Source of the DNA: Thermoanaerobaculum sp.
Lineage (GTDB): Bacteria; Acidobacteriota; Thermoanaerobaculia; Multivoradales; UBA5704
Assembly: GCA_021154885.1 (NCBI GenBank)
Contig: JAJKHS010000004.1
Span: 87,490-151,489, forward strand
Reading direction: 5' to 3'
Length of the DNA: 64,000 bases
Shown: piece by piece, positions 9,501 to 16,163 of the stretch
Position numbering within the stretch: the first letter of the stretch is position 1
How the letters are laid out: every line of letters begins with the position of its first letter
The notes under the pieces: generated by a model
What the model was told of the DNA's origin: nothing
Databases searched by the model: none
The model's input: the letters and a program-made list of their open reading frames with translations, nothing else
Translations under genes and position numbers: made by a program

Positions 9501-9795
9501 CTCTTGGCCTGGTGCGACGTGGCACCGCGAAATGCCGGTGACAGCCTCGATCGCGACACCCGACGGGGAGAGGCGACTCTCCGGAGTGATGGACTTGCTT
9601 CTCGTAACAACCAACGGGGCAGTGATCATCGACCACAAGAGCCATCCGGGCGGTGAGGCGACGTGGGAAGAAAAGGCGCGCGAGCACGCGCCCCAGCTCA
9701 ATGCGTACGCGCACGCGCTTAAGGCTTCTGGCCTGAACGTCGTCGCCAAGTGGCTCCACTTCCCAGTCGGTGCGGGTGTCGCGAGGCTAGTTTGA
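6505..9795 (+). CDS. UvrD-type helicase with C-terminal RecB-like nuclease (AddA-like)
   Basis: About 1096 residues from the GTG at 6505, which overlaps the preceding TGA as GTGA; an ATG at 6451 would overlap the upstream nuclease by 58 bases and is less likely. All superfamily 1 helicase motifs are present: SASAGSGKTTHL (I), VTYTRKAAAEL (Ia), LVVDEFQDTSP (II), WVGDRKQCIFEF (III), VNWRARPEL (IV), YHHAKGLEW (V) and LLYVGFTRARDH (VI). The last 170 residues form a RecB-family nuclease with GDAIHAFL, LSGVMDLLL, VIIDHKS and QLNAYAHAL. With the AddB-like partner it should form a two-subunit helicase-nuclease. Its context of TA remnants suggests an accessory or defence copy, but a chromosomal repair role is equally possible. 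Confidence 0.88.
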   Translation: MNARSESALRITLVSASAGSGKTTHLTTEVTSALRSDTELDGLVAVTYTRKAAAELTARIRHSLIKEGEHEAAQRLPLAYVGTVHSVCLRLLQEFAIDAGLPPDVSVVPGAEARLLREALESALQPDLRRRIEELAAKFQIRWDAKIQRVDWITPVQDIMTLARSNRIPPEALEQMGQRSADGLLSLFEETATTEEELDRDCQDALARAMKALADVDDGQANTKSVRETIDEILRSAQKGPLRWVDWVRLTNLAPGKAAKYAVDPLQRAASRVLQHPRLRAELHEYTLAIYTAAASGLVAYSQWKKRRRLVDFVDMVDGALTLLEDPTIASEIRVRLSLLVVDEFQDTSPVQLALFVQLHGLAGRSIWVGDRKQCIFEFAGADPLLMEALVTWVDEGGGDTLHLPVNWRARPELVTMCSQLFAEALARHGYSAEEVMVTAKRSTPERLAKLAPLGVWLLETKSQTGDADAITEGIRRLLEDPARTPVLDRATDDVRDVIPGDIAILVATNAEAERLATALGRRGVRANVARTGLLATPEGTLVTAALRTLLDKRDSLSRAVIDALTGYGGKEPEEWLTDRLREEQIRHDGNGWDAPSYDTHSATVKVVEALVPELEGASPAEALDIVLAALDMIAVASRWPDPAQRVANLDSLRAMAKDYEERCAYEREAATIAGLLRYFDEAARKVLMREEMRASDEQHAAADGGAVTVFTYHHAKGLEWPIVVLASLGRAERRHAFEVWPETDRASFNPEDPLGDRWIRYWPWPFGQSTKTLLRQRAEDSEVGRAVADREERERVRLLYVGFTRARDHLILAARLGKKGVSTDWLDELRHASGEKLLELPCDGSEEGTVFLGGTGDRTRLAARVWKLDSGDEPPLRLDTDSRALVFARPDAPRRTLQPYWIQPSRAAVDWPETVKPCEVIECRSIGERLTLGDTRGVDWSIVGDAIHAFLLADAHDLTAGTRRARAERILAASDLLSMLGPDSLLRAGNQLRSWVEASWPGATWHREMPVTASIATPDGERRLSGVMDLLLVTTNGAVIIDHKSHPGGEATWEEKAREHAPQLNAYAHALKASGLNVVAKWLHFPVGAGVARLV

Positions 9796-10185
9796 GCTCG
9801 CGCGGGAAAGGAGCCTGGCACTCTGGGGTGGCGATGTCTTCCAGACTCGCGGACAGGGTCGGATCGTTCGTCAAGTCCGTCGGAGACACAAAAGATATCC
9901 GAATGCCCTAGTGGAGCATCACAGCAGATTTGACGGGGTGCCCCCATGGGACGCCGCTCATTAGCCCAGTGTGAGTGGCCGGTGGATAGATCGACAGATG
10001 AGGTGCCTTTTTTCCAGGAGCCTGCCGGGAGCTCACTCGTCATTTCTGGAGTGACGAGGTACTAGTCCCCGCGCCGACGGGCTTCCGGCTGAGATAGGAG
10101 CCTGGCACTTCTCGGCTGCAGCCAAGTTTGGATCTGAGATAGGAGCCTGGCAACTCTGGGCTGGCAGTTCGGGATGGACCGGAAG
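9796..10185. repeat. Intergenic stretch with AGGAGCCTGGCA repeats
   Basis: No gene seen. The motif AGGAGCCTGGCA occurs at 9809-9820, 10096-10107 and 10141-10152, the last two inside a longer shared unit TGAGATAGGAGCCTGGCA spaced 45 bases apart, and a partial copy is near 10017. On the minus strand it reads TGCCAGGCTCCT, a form common in REP-type intergenic repeats. Confidence 0.6.
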
Positions 10186-10836
10186 CCTCATCTGCCACAC
10201 CCGAGGTCTCGCCTGCCGCGCCCGACGATTCGCCACGCACGCCTGGAGTCTCAACCGGCACGTCAGCCGTTTTGTCGGACACACCAGGCGGCTCACCTGC
10301 CATGCCCTGCGCCTCGCCGGACACGACTGGCGCTTCACCAGCCACACCCGACGCTTCACCAGCCACACCCGGCGTTTCACCGGACACGACCGGCGTCTTG
10401 CCGGCCACGTCCGAAGCTTCGTCGGCCGCGCCTCGCTCATCCTCGGGCACGTCCGATGAGTCGCCAGCCGCGTCCGACGCCTCATCGGTCATGCCCTCCG
10501 TGATCTCGGTCATGCCCAGCGTGACGTCGGCCACGCCGTGCGAACCGTCGGTCACGCCCGGCAAAGGGCGGGGCAGGGCTGGCAAAGCACCGGGCGGGCC
10601 CGCCGTGACGTCGGTCGCGTCCGGTGAAGCGTCGGCCACGCCCGGCGAAGCACCGGGCAGGTCAGGCAAGACGTCGGGCACGTCCGGCAAGACGCCGGGC
10701 AGGACCGCCAAGTCGTCGGACAGGGCCGGCGAAGCGTCGGAGGGGGCCGGCGAGACGCCGTTCAGGACCGGCGAAGCGTGGAACGAGTCCGGCGAGCCGC
10801 CCGGCAGGGCCGATGAAGCGATGGGAATGACGAGAA
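10186..10836. repeat. Degenerate 21-bp tandem repeat array
   Basis: About 31 head-to-tail units of exactly 21 bases, variants of CGAAGCGTCGGCCACGCCCGG, for example CGCTTCACCAGCCACACCCGA near 10330. Because 21 is a multiple of three and stop codons are avoided, one plus frame (10272-11099) and one minus frame (10040-10849) stay open through the array, giving heptapeptide repeats such as PGVAGEA on minus and ASPATPG on plus. Neither frame has a convincing ribosome binding site or non-repeat domain, so I call this a minisatellite rather than a gene. Confidence 0.75.
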
Positions 10837-10837
10837 A

Positions 10838-10862
10838 GGGGGCGTGCACCTGGCACGCCCCC
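10838..10862 (-). terminator. Intrinsic terminator for the 10874-11335 gene
   Basis: A perfect 10-bp stem (GGGGGCGTGC paired with GCACGCCCCC) with a 5-base loop, followed on the minus strand by CTTTCTCGT. It lies 12 bases beyond the stop codon of the minus-strand gene. Confidence 0.75.
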
Positions 10863-10873
10863 CGAGGCAGGTC

Positions 10874-11335
10874 CTACTTGCTGCCGGGCAGGGTGGGAAC
10901 CGGGGTCGTGGCCGGGGTGGGGGCCGGCGTTCCGGGCTCGGGAGCCGGGATCGCGGGCGGCACCACCGTAGCCTTGGGGCGGACGCGGAGCGGCAGAATG
11001 CCGAACTCCACCAGCTTGTCGTTGCCATTGCCAAAGTGCTGCTTGACGATCACCTTCAGCACGGTGGTCAGCTTGTCCCCCTGCTCGAACAGAAGCTGAA
11101 GGCGCTGCGAGGTCAGTTGCTTGCTCGCCCGGAAGGCGGCTTGCTCGACGAAGATCTGATCCACTTCGTCGATGATCTTGTTCAGGCCCGCCAACGGGAC
11201 TGCAGCCTGCGGCAGCTCGGTGGCGTTGGCGGCCACCGAGCCCGATACCGTCCTCCAGACATTGAGCCGGACCCCCTGCCGCGCCGATCTCTGCCGGGTC
11301 TTCGAGGTCCCATCCGGGTTCTTCTTCTTGGCCAT
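10874..11335 (-). CDS. Hypothetical protein with Pro-rich tail
   Basis: A 153-residue protein with a very basic start (AKKKNPDGTSKTRQRSAR), a helical middle (residues 40-105, including LNKIIDEVDQIFVEQAAF) and a Pro/Ala/Thr tail (PAPEPGTPAPTPATTPVP). No signal peptide and no family recognised. A strong ribosome binding site (AAAGGAGGAGG) precedes the ATG and a clean intrinsic terminator follows, so it is very likely a real single-gene transcript. A soluble protein with a nucleic-acid-binding N-terminus is possible but not shown. Confidence 0.7.
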   Translation of the reverse strand: MAKKKNPDGTSKTRQRSARQGVRLNVWRTVSGSVAANATELPQAAVPLAGLNKIIDEVDQIFVEQAAFRASKQLTSQRLQLLFEQGDKLTTVLKVIVKQHFGNGNDKLVEFGILPLRVRPKATVVPPAIPAPEPGTPAPTPATTPVPTLPGSK

Positions 11336-12018
11336 GGTCCTCCTCCTTTCCTGAGCCCTTCGGGGTTCGTTCAGCCGAAGCCTTCAGAGCTCCGGTGTTT
11401 ACTGCGGCAAACTGACGGAATATTCGTCTATCGGTCTGGAAATGTCAATAGGGGTCCGTAAACTAATTTTTGGAACGTTGGGAAAGGACCTAAGCAGTCT
11501 CTGGTTGGGGGCCAGGGCGGGCCGGCCGGGAGAGGAGGGAGCCAGACGAAAAGCGGAGTTAGATGCCGGCGGGACGCCGGCGGTCCCAGGGGGCCCGTCC
11601 GCAGCGTTCTTGGTGTTCTCCCTCTTCTCCCGGTCGGGGGAGAGGGCGATGGGAGAAAAGGGCCGGGGTGATGAGGGGTCTTCGCCCGGTGAGGCGGCCT
11701 GCCGCCGCCGCAGCCAGGGATTTCAATCCCCAGGGGGTCAGGGTTTTGGAGGGTCCGATTGACCTCGGCCAGGAATGCGGCCATGGCCACGGCGAGATAG
11801 GTCCCGCCCGGGCCCGGGACTCGAGTCGCCTCAAGCCCCGGGCTACCGACGGTAGTTCTTGCGGCGAAGCCCCTCACCTGGGCTCAGCAGGGTTCGCAGT
11901 CGCAGTACGCGGTCCCCGTTCGCGTCCCCCAGTGCTCGATGTGGCCGTTGCAATAGACGTCCCGCTCCCCGACTTTCCAGCGAGGGTGAGGCCGCGGGGC
12001 ATGCGTCGCAGGGCTTTT
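11336..12018. other. Gene-free repeat-rich stretch
   Basis: No supportable gene. It holds a GC palindromic block near 11561-11590 (GCCGGCGGGACGCCGGCGG), and at 11636-11679 a segment related to 50862-50901 on the opposite strand. Open frames here are biased, low-complexity and lack ribosome binding sites. A minus-strand fragment reading GGTYLAVAMAAF near 11790 resembles a P-loop region only superficially. Confidence 0.55.
11636..11679 (-). repeat. Dispersed repeat, copy 1
   Basis: Read on the minus strand it begins CCCTCATCACCCCGGCCCTT and continues TTCTCCCATCGCCCTCTCC. A diverged copy lies at 50862-50901 on the plus strand, inside the 3' end of the carboxylase-like gene. Confidence 0.55.
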
Positions 12019-12357
12019 CTAGACGACCATCGGGCAGCGGCCCTTGTACGTCGTCACGCAGGCCAGGCAAATATCAGGGTCGTCCGCGGGCGGGTTGCCA
12101 CAGAGGAAGCAGCAGAGCTGCCCTGACTCGCACGGAGGATTGTAGCCGCAGTTGGTCATGAACGTTGGAGCGGGCACCAATCCACTCGGAGCCTGGGGCG
12201 CCTGCCCGCCCGCCAATGTCGCCAGGAACCGCGCCGTATCGGGCGCCGGGGCCACGGAATGCGCGGCAGGCCCAGCCACTGGCGGCGTCTGGGCCAGGAG
12301 CTGCGCGAACGGAAGGAGGGCGAGGAGCGCCAGGAGGGTGAGAACGGGCTTCTTCAT
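12019..12357 (-). CDS. Secreted Cys-rich small protein
   Basis: A 112-residue precursor with a signal peptide (MKKPVLTLLALLALLPFAQLLA), a Pro/Ala pro-region containing TARFLATLAGG, and a C-terminal 45-residue core with eight cysteines (NCGYNPPC, LCCFLCG, ICLAC, RCPM). The build (signal, pro-region with FL..L, Cys core) matches the peptide at 27641-27988. No biosynthetic partner is adjacent. GGAGATAAC precedes the ATG. The function is unknown; a disulfide-bonded exported peptide is likely. Confidence 0.75.
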   Translation of the reverse strand: MKKPVLTLLALLALLPFAQLLAQTPPVAGPAAHSVAPAPDTARFLATLAGGQAPQAPSGLVPAPTFMTNCGYNPPCESGQLCCFLCGNPPADDPDICLACVTTYKGRCPMVV

Positions 12358-12477
12358 GCGCGTTATCTCCTTGTTGACGGACCGGCAGGAGACCGGAACG
12401 CCTCCAAAGGAACAGGTGCCTCGAAGGCTGAAATCGGCGTCAGTGGCGCTTCGTTCAGCCAGATGGGCTGCTGCCCC

Positions 12478-13344
12478 CTACGGCTTCTTCCCATGCTCAT
12501 AGAACCCCCGCCCGCTCTTCCTCCCCAGCCTTCCGGCGAGGACCATCTGCTTCAGCAGCGGCGGCGGCGCGAAGCGCTTTTCGCGATACTCCTCGAACAT
12601 GATGTTGGCGATGTAGTAGGTGGTATCCAGGCCCACGAAGTCGAGCAGGGTGAACGGCCCCATGGGATAGCCGCAGCCGAGCTGCATCCCCTTGTCGATG
12701 TCCTCGACGGTCCCCACCCCCTCCTCCAGGGCGCGGATGGCGTCCAGCAGGTAGGGCACCAGCAGACGGTTGACGACGAACCCGGAGTTGTCGCGGCAGG
12801 CGATGGGCTCCTTGCCCAGCGAGCGGGCGAACTCGAAGGCGCGGTCGAAGGTCTCACCCGAGGTGAGGATGGTGCGCACCACCTCGACGAGCTTCATCAC
12901 CGGCACCGGATTGAAGAAATGGAGCCCCACGAACTGGTCCGGCCGCTTGGTGAACATGGCGAGCTGGGTGATGGTCAGCGACGAGGTGTTGCTGGCGAAG
13001 ATGGCCTCCGCCTTTACCGCTTCGTCCAGGGCGGCGAACGTCTTCTTCTTCTCGTCCAGGTTCTCGACGATCGCCTCCACCACCAGGTCGCAGTCGGCCA
13101 TCGCCGACAGGTCGGTGACGGTGCCCGAGAGGCGGGAGACCGCCTGATCGCGCGCCGCGGCTTCGAGCTTGCCCTTCTCCACCGCCTTGTCCAGCGAGCC
13201 GCGGATGCGGGCCAGCCCCTTGTCCAGCAATTCGCTGGTGACCTCGCGCACCACTGTGTCGTAGCCGGCGCGGGCCGCCACCTCGGCGATCCCGGAGCCC
13301 ATGAGGCCGGAGCCCAGGACCCCCACCTTCTTGATCTTCTTCAT
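12478..13344 (-). CDS. 3-hydroxyacyl-CoA (3-hydroxybutyryl-CoA) dehydrogenase
   Basis: A 288-residue cytosolic NAD-dependent enzyme that oxidises 3-hydroxyacyl-CoA to 3-ketoacyl-CoA (or the reverse) in fatty acid or butyrate metabolism. The Rossmann motif GVLGSGLMGSGIAEVAARAG is at residues 8-27, SNTSSLTITQLA near 118, the catalytic His in LHFFNPVPVMKLVE near 140, and DNSGFVVNRLL begins the C-terminal dimerisation domain with YPMGPFTLLDFVGLD. Length is typical of the single-domain bacterial form. Its ATG overlaps the tsaE stop (ATGA), so it is the last gene of a four-gene minus-strand operon. Confidence 0.93.
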   Translation of the reverse strand: MKKIKKVGVLGSGLMGSGIAEVAARAGYDTVVREVTSELLDKGLARIRGSLDKAVEKGKLEAAARDQAVSRLSGTVTDLSAMADCDLVVEAIVENLDEKKKTFAALDEAVKAEAIFASNTSSLTITQLAMFTKRPDQFVGLHFFNPVPVMKLVEVVRTILTSGETFDRAFEFARSLGKEPIACRDNSGFVVNRLLVPYLLDAIRALEEGVGTVEDIDKGMQLGCGYPMGPFTLLDFVGLDTTYYIANIMFEEYREKRFAPPPLLKQMVLAGRLGRKSGRGFYEHGKKP

Positions 13345-13751
13345 TCGTCCCTCCTATCTGGAACCTCGGATCTTATTCTCTCTTCCAGGATCTCGCGCTC
13401 CTCCCCACCCCGGCTGCCTGAGTCCTCCAGGCGCCGCAGCCGCAGCCGGCGCGCTCCTGGCACGGCGAAGGGGAGCCGCTCGGCCCATTCCACCACCTTG
13501 ACCCCCGGTCCGGCCAGCAGCTCTTCGAGCCCCAGGGCCGCGGTCTCCTCCGGATCGAGCCGGTAGAGGTCGACGTGGACCAGCCGGCCGCCGCTCCCCC
13601 GGTGCTCGCGGATGAGGGTGAAGGTGGGCGATTGCACCTCGCGGGGATCGATCCCCAGCCCCTCGCCGATCCCCTGGGCCAGCACGGTCTTGCCGCTCCC
13701 CAGCTCGCCCGAGAGGAGGAGGATACCGTCCGGCGCCAGCTCCCGGGCCAA
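13341..13751 (-). CDS. tsaE: TsaE, tRNA t6A synthesis ATPase
   Basis: A small P-loop ATPase required with TsaB/TsaD for the N6-threonylcarbamoyl modification of ANN-decoding tRNAs. Seen are LLLSGELGSGKT (Walker A), SPTFTLIREH, HVDLYRLD and VEWAERLP. The only standard start codon is the TTG at 13751, but the frame upstream still encodes a family-like TRSEAETRELGRALA, with only ATC codons (13794-13796, 13803-13805) before the preceding in-frame stop. The true N-terminus is therefore probably longer than annotated. It overlaps its neighbours on both sides in the operon. Confidence 0.88.
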   Translation of the reverse strand: MARELAPDGILLLSGELGSGKTVLAQGIGEGLGIDPREVQSPTFTLIREHRGSGGRLVHVDLYRLDPEETAALGLEELLAGPGVKVVEWAERLPFAVPGARRLRLRRLEDSGSRGGEEREILEERIRSEVPDRRDE

Positions 13752-13782
13752 AGCGCGCCCCAGCTCCCGGGTCTCCGCCTCG

Positions 13783-15372
13783 CTACGGGTGACGATGGGC
13801 GTGATCGGTCGCCTCCTCGTCCTCGCCCTTCAACACCTTGAAGGCCCCTGGGAGAATGCGCACCAGATCGTCCGCGGCCAGGTTCCCCACCCGCAGCCGG
13901 TCGGCGGCGAGATCGCCGGCCAGGCCGTGGAGATAGACGGCGAGGAGCGTGGCGTCCAGAACGTCGAGCCCCTGGGCGATGAGGCCGGCGAGAAGGCCGG
14001 TGAGCACGTCGCCCACGCCGCCCGTCGCCATGCCGGGGTTGCCCGTGGGATTGACGAACACCGCCGTTCCCGAGGCCACCAGGGTCATGTGACCCTTGAG
14101 GACCACGATGGCCCCCGTCTCCTCGGCGGCACCGCGGGCGGCGGCGATGCGGTCCTCCTGGATCTGGGCCGTCGAGCACCCCAGCAGGCGCCCGAGCTCG
14201 CCGGGGTGGGGCGTCAGGATGGTCTCCGCCCGCCGGCCGGCCAGCTCGCCCGCCTTGCCGGCGAAGGCGTTGATGCCGTCCGCGTCGAGAATCAGGGGGA
14301 GCGGGCACTCCTGGACGATCCGCCGGATGGCGTTGACCGTGGCCGGGTCCTGCCCCAGGCCGGGACCGAGGGCGAGCACCGCCTTCCCCTCCGCCGACTC
14401 CAACACGACGTCGGCAGCGCGCTCGGCGATCTGGCCCGAGGCGGCGGCCGGCAGTCCCAGGGTCATGGATTCGATCGAGCCCAGGTCCACCGTCTGCAGG
14501 ATGGGCTCCGGCACCGCCACGGTGACCAGCCCGGCGCCGGCGCGCACGGCGGCGCGGGCAGCCAGGATGGCGGCTCCAGCCTTGCCCGGCGAGCCGGCCA
14601 GGAGCAGGGCGTGGCCGTAGTCCCCCTTGTGGCTGTCCGGATCGCGGTCGGGGAGCAGCTCCGCCAGCTCCTCCCCCATCAGCAGGTGGAGATCGCCGGC
14701 CTCCTCCTCCAGGTCGTCCACCAGCCGCGGCGGGATCCCCAGGTCGGTGACCACCATCTCGCCCACGGCGTCGGCCGCCGGCGGAAAGACGTGGGCCACC
14801 TTGGGCGCCGCGAAGGTCACCGTCAGGTCCGCCACGACGTGCGGCCCGATGGGTTGCGCCTGGCTCGCCGCGAGGCCGCTGGGCAGGTCGACCGCCACCA
14901 CCGGCACCGCCAGGTCGTTGATCACCTGCACCGCCTCGGCGAACAGCCCCTCGAGGGGCCGGGACAGGCCGGTGCCGAAGAGGGCGTCCACGATCACCTC
15001 GCACTCCGCCACGGCCTCGGTGGCCGAAGGGAGAGCTTCGCGGGAGGCGATCTCCAGAATGGGCAGCTCGGCCTTGCGGCAGATGCCGAGCTGCACCTCG
15101 GCGTCGCCCGAGAGCGGCCGGCCGCCGGTGACCAGGAAGATGCGCACCTCGAAGCCCCGCACCGCGAGATGCCGCGCCACCGCCAGGCCGTCGCCGCCGT
15201 TGTTGCCCGGTCCGCAGAAGATCGCCACCGAGTCGGCCTCGCCATAGGCCTGGCAGAGCGCTTCGACGACGCCGATGGCGGCGTTCTCCATCAGCACCAG
15301 GCTGGGGATGCCCAGCTCCTCGATAGCGGTGCGGTCCACCTCGCGCATCGACTCGGCGGTCAGGATTCTCAT
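13783..15372 (-). CDS. nnrD: Bifunctional NAD(P)H-hydrate epimerase / ADP-dependent dehydratase
   Basis: A 529-residue two-domain metabolite-repair enzyme. The N-terminal NnrE domain (residues 1-215) has MRILTAESMREVDR, LMENAA and FCGPGNNGGDGLAVARHL; it epimerises damaged NADHX/NADPHX. The NnrD domain (from about 230) has KGDYGHALLLAGSPGKAGA, LALGPGLGQDP, LDADGINAFAG, LTPHPGELGRLL and NPGMATGGVGDVLTG, the ATP/ADP-dependent kinase-like dehydratase. Length is normal. The start overlaps the stop of the upstream glycosyltransferase gene (ATGA). Confidence 0.95.
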   Translation of the reverse strand: MRILTAESMREVDRTAIEELGIPSLVLMENAAIGVVEALCQAYGEADSVAIFCGPGNNGGDGLAVARHLAVRGFEVRIFLVTGGRPLSGDAEVQLGICRKAELPILEIASREALPSATEAVAECEVIVDALFGTGLSRPLEGLFAEAVQVINDLAVPVVAVDLPSGLAASQAQPIGPHVVADLTVTFAAPKVAHVFPPAADAVGEMVVTDLGIPPRLVDDLEEEAGDLHLLMGEELAELLPDRDPDSHKGDYGHALLLAGSPGKAGAAILAARAAVRAGAGLVTVAVPEPILQTVDLGSIESMTLGLPAAASGQIAERAADVVLESAEGKAVLALGPGLGQDPATVNAIRRIVQECPLPLILDADGINAFAGKAGELAGRRAETILTPHPGELGRLLGCSTAQIQEDRIAAARGAAEETGAIVVLKGHMTLVASGTAVFVNPTGNPGMATGGVGDVLTGLLAGLIAQGLDVLDATLLAVYLHGLAGDLAADRLRVGNLAADDLVRILPGAFKVLKGEDEEATDHAHRHP

Positions 15373-16109
15373 GGGGCAGGCTCTCCGGTGGGGGCGATTT
15401 TGGATTTTGGATTTTCGATTTTGGATTGGGGGAGGAGGCCGAGGGAGAGGAGGAGGTCGCGAGTGCGCGGGCAGCCGAGGTCCGAGGTGGCCATGCGGGC
15501 GGCCAGACGGCGCAGGTCGTCCGGCGTGTCCACGTCGGCGGCTGCGGGCAGCAGCTCCACTCGCAGGCCCAGCTCCCGGCAGCGCTCCAGGGTCGCCGCG
15601 AGGACCCGGTCGGTGCTCCAGGCGACGTCCGCGAACAGGCGGGGCGACACGGCGCCGGCGCGCAGGGCGATCAGATAATAACCGCCGTCCTCGGCCGGCC
15701 CCAGCACCACGTCGGCGCCGGCCTCGCCTGTCTCGCCGCCCTCGAGAATCGCGAAAGCGCGGTGCACCAGCTCCAACGGCAGCGTCGGATGATCGCTGCC
15801 CACCGCCGCGACGACCCCGGCCTCTGCGCCGGCGGAGAGAGCATGGTACAGCCGCTCGCCCAGGTCGCTCCCCCGCTGCCGCACCCCGGGCACGGGGCCG
15901 GCCGGCACCTCCTCGTCCCCGTCGAGCGCCCAGGCGAGCCGCAGCTCGAAGTCGCCCTCCCGCAGCCGGGCCAGCAGATCCTCCAGGAACGCGGCATGGA
16001 GCCGCGCCGCCTCGTCCGCCGTCAGCTCGCCGATCAGGCGCGTCTTCACCCGCCCGGGACGAGGGGGCTTGGTGAACAGCAGGAGGTGGCGCGAGGATCT
16101 GTCGGACAC
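15369..16109 (-). CDS. TIGR04282-family glycosyltransferase (DUF2064)
   Basis: A 246-residue cytosolic GT-A-type protein read from the GTG at 16109. Seen are LLFTKPPRPGRVKTRL near residue 8, RQRGSDLGERLYHAL, VGSDHPTLPLELVHRAF (the DXD-like metal site region) and LGPAEDGGYYLIAL. Family members transfer nucleotide-sugars to small acceptors; the substrate here is unknown. The last 18 residues (PQSKIENPKSKIAPTGEP) are encoded by an AT-rich tandem repeat and look like a recent extension. It begins the four-gene operon leading to nnrD, tsaE and the hydroxyacyl-CoA dehydrogenase. Confidence 0.85.
   Translation of the reverse strand: MSDRSSRHLLLFTKPPRPGRVKTRLIGELTADEAARLHAAFLEDLLARLREGDFELRLAWALDGDEEVPAGPVPGVRQRGSDLGERLYHALSAGAEAGVVAAVGSDHPTLPLELVHRAFAILEGGETGEAGADVVLGPAEDGGYYLIALRAGAVSPRLFADVAWSTDRVLAATLERCRELGLRVELLPAAADVDTPDDLRRLAARMATSDLGCPRTRDLLLSLGLLPQSKIENPKSKIAPTGEPAP
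15399..15427. repeat. AT-rich tandem repeat within a coding 3' end
   Basis: Three to four copies of GATTTTGG/GATTTTCG in tandem (TTTTGGATTTTGGATTTTCG). This is markedly AT-rich compared with the surrounding DNA, and on the minus strand encodes QSKIENPKSKI at the end of the glycosyltransferase. Confidence 0.75.
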
Positions 16110-16163
16110 GGTCGGGGATTGTACCCTGGGAGCGCCGGGGTCCCGGTGTAATATCGTGCCGTG

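Noticed and set aside
10186..10836. CRISPR array
   Set aside because: Units are contiguous 21-mers without unique spacers, and no cas genes occur in the window.
10272..11099. Protein-coding gene made of heptapeptide repeats
   Set aside because: The competing minus frame is equally open, there is no ribosome binding site, and the frame runs into the well-supported gene at 10874-11335 on the other strand. Kept as a finding, not as a gene.
11428..11877. A P-loop (PhoH-like) fragment reading GGTYLAVAMAAF
   Set aside because: Only about a dozen residues agree, the GKT is absent and the rest is low-complexity; probably chance in GC-rich DNA.
13612..15678. A 688-codon plus-strand frame over tsaE and nnrD
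   Set aside because: Shadow of nnrD, whose domains are unmistakable; the antisense translation is biased sequence.
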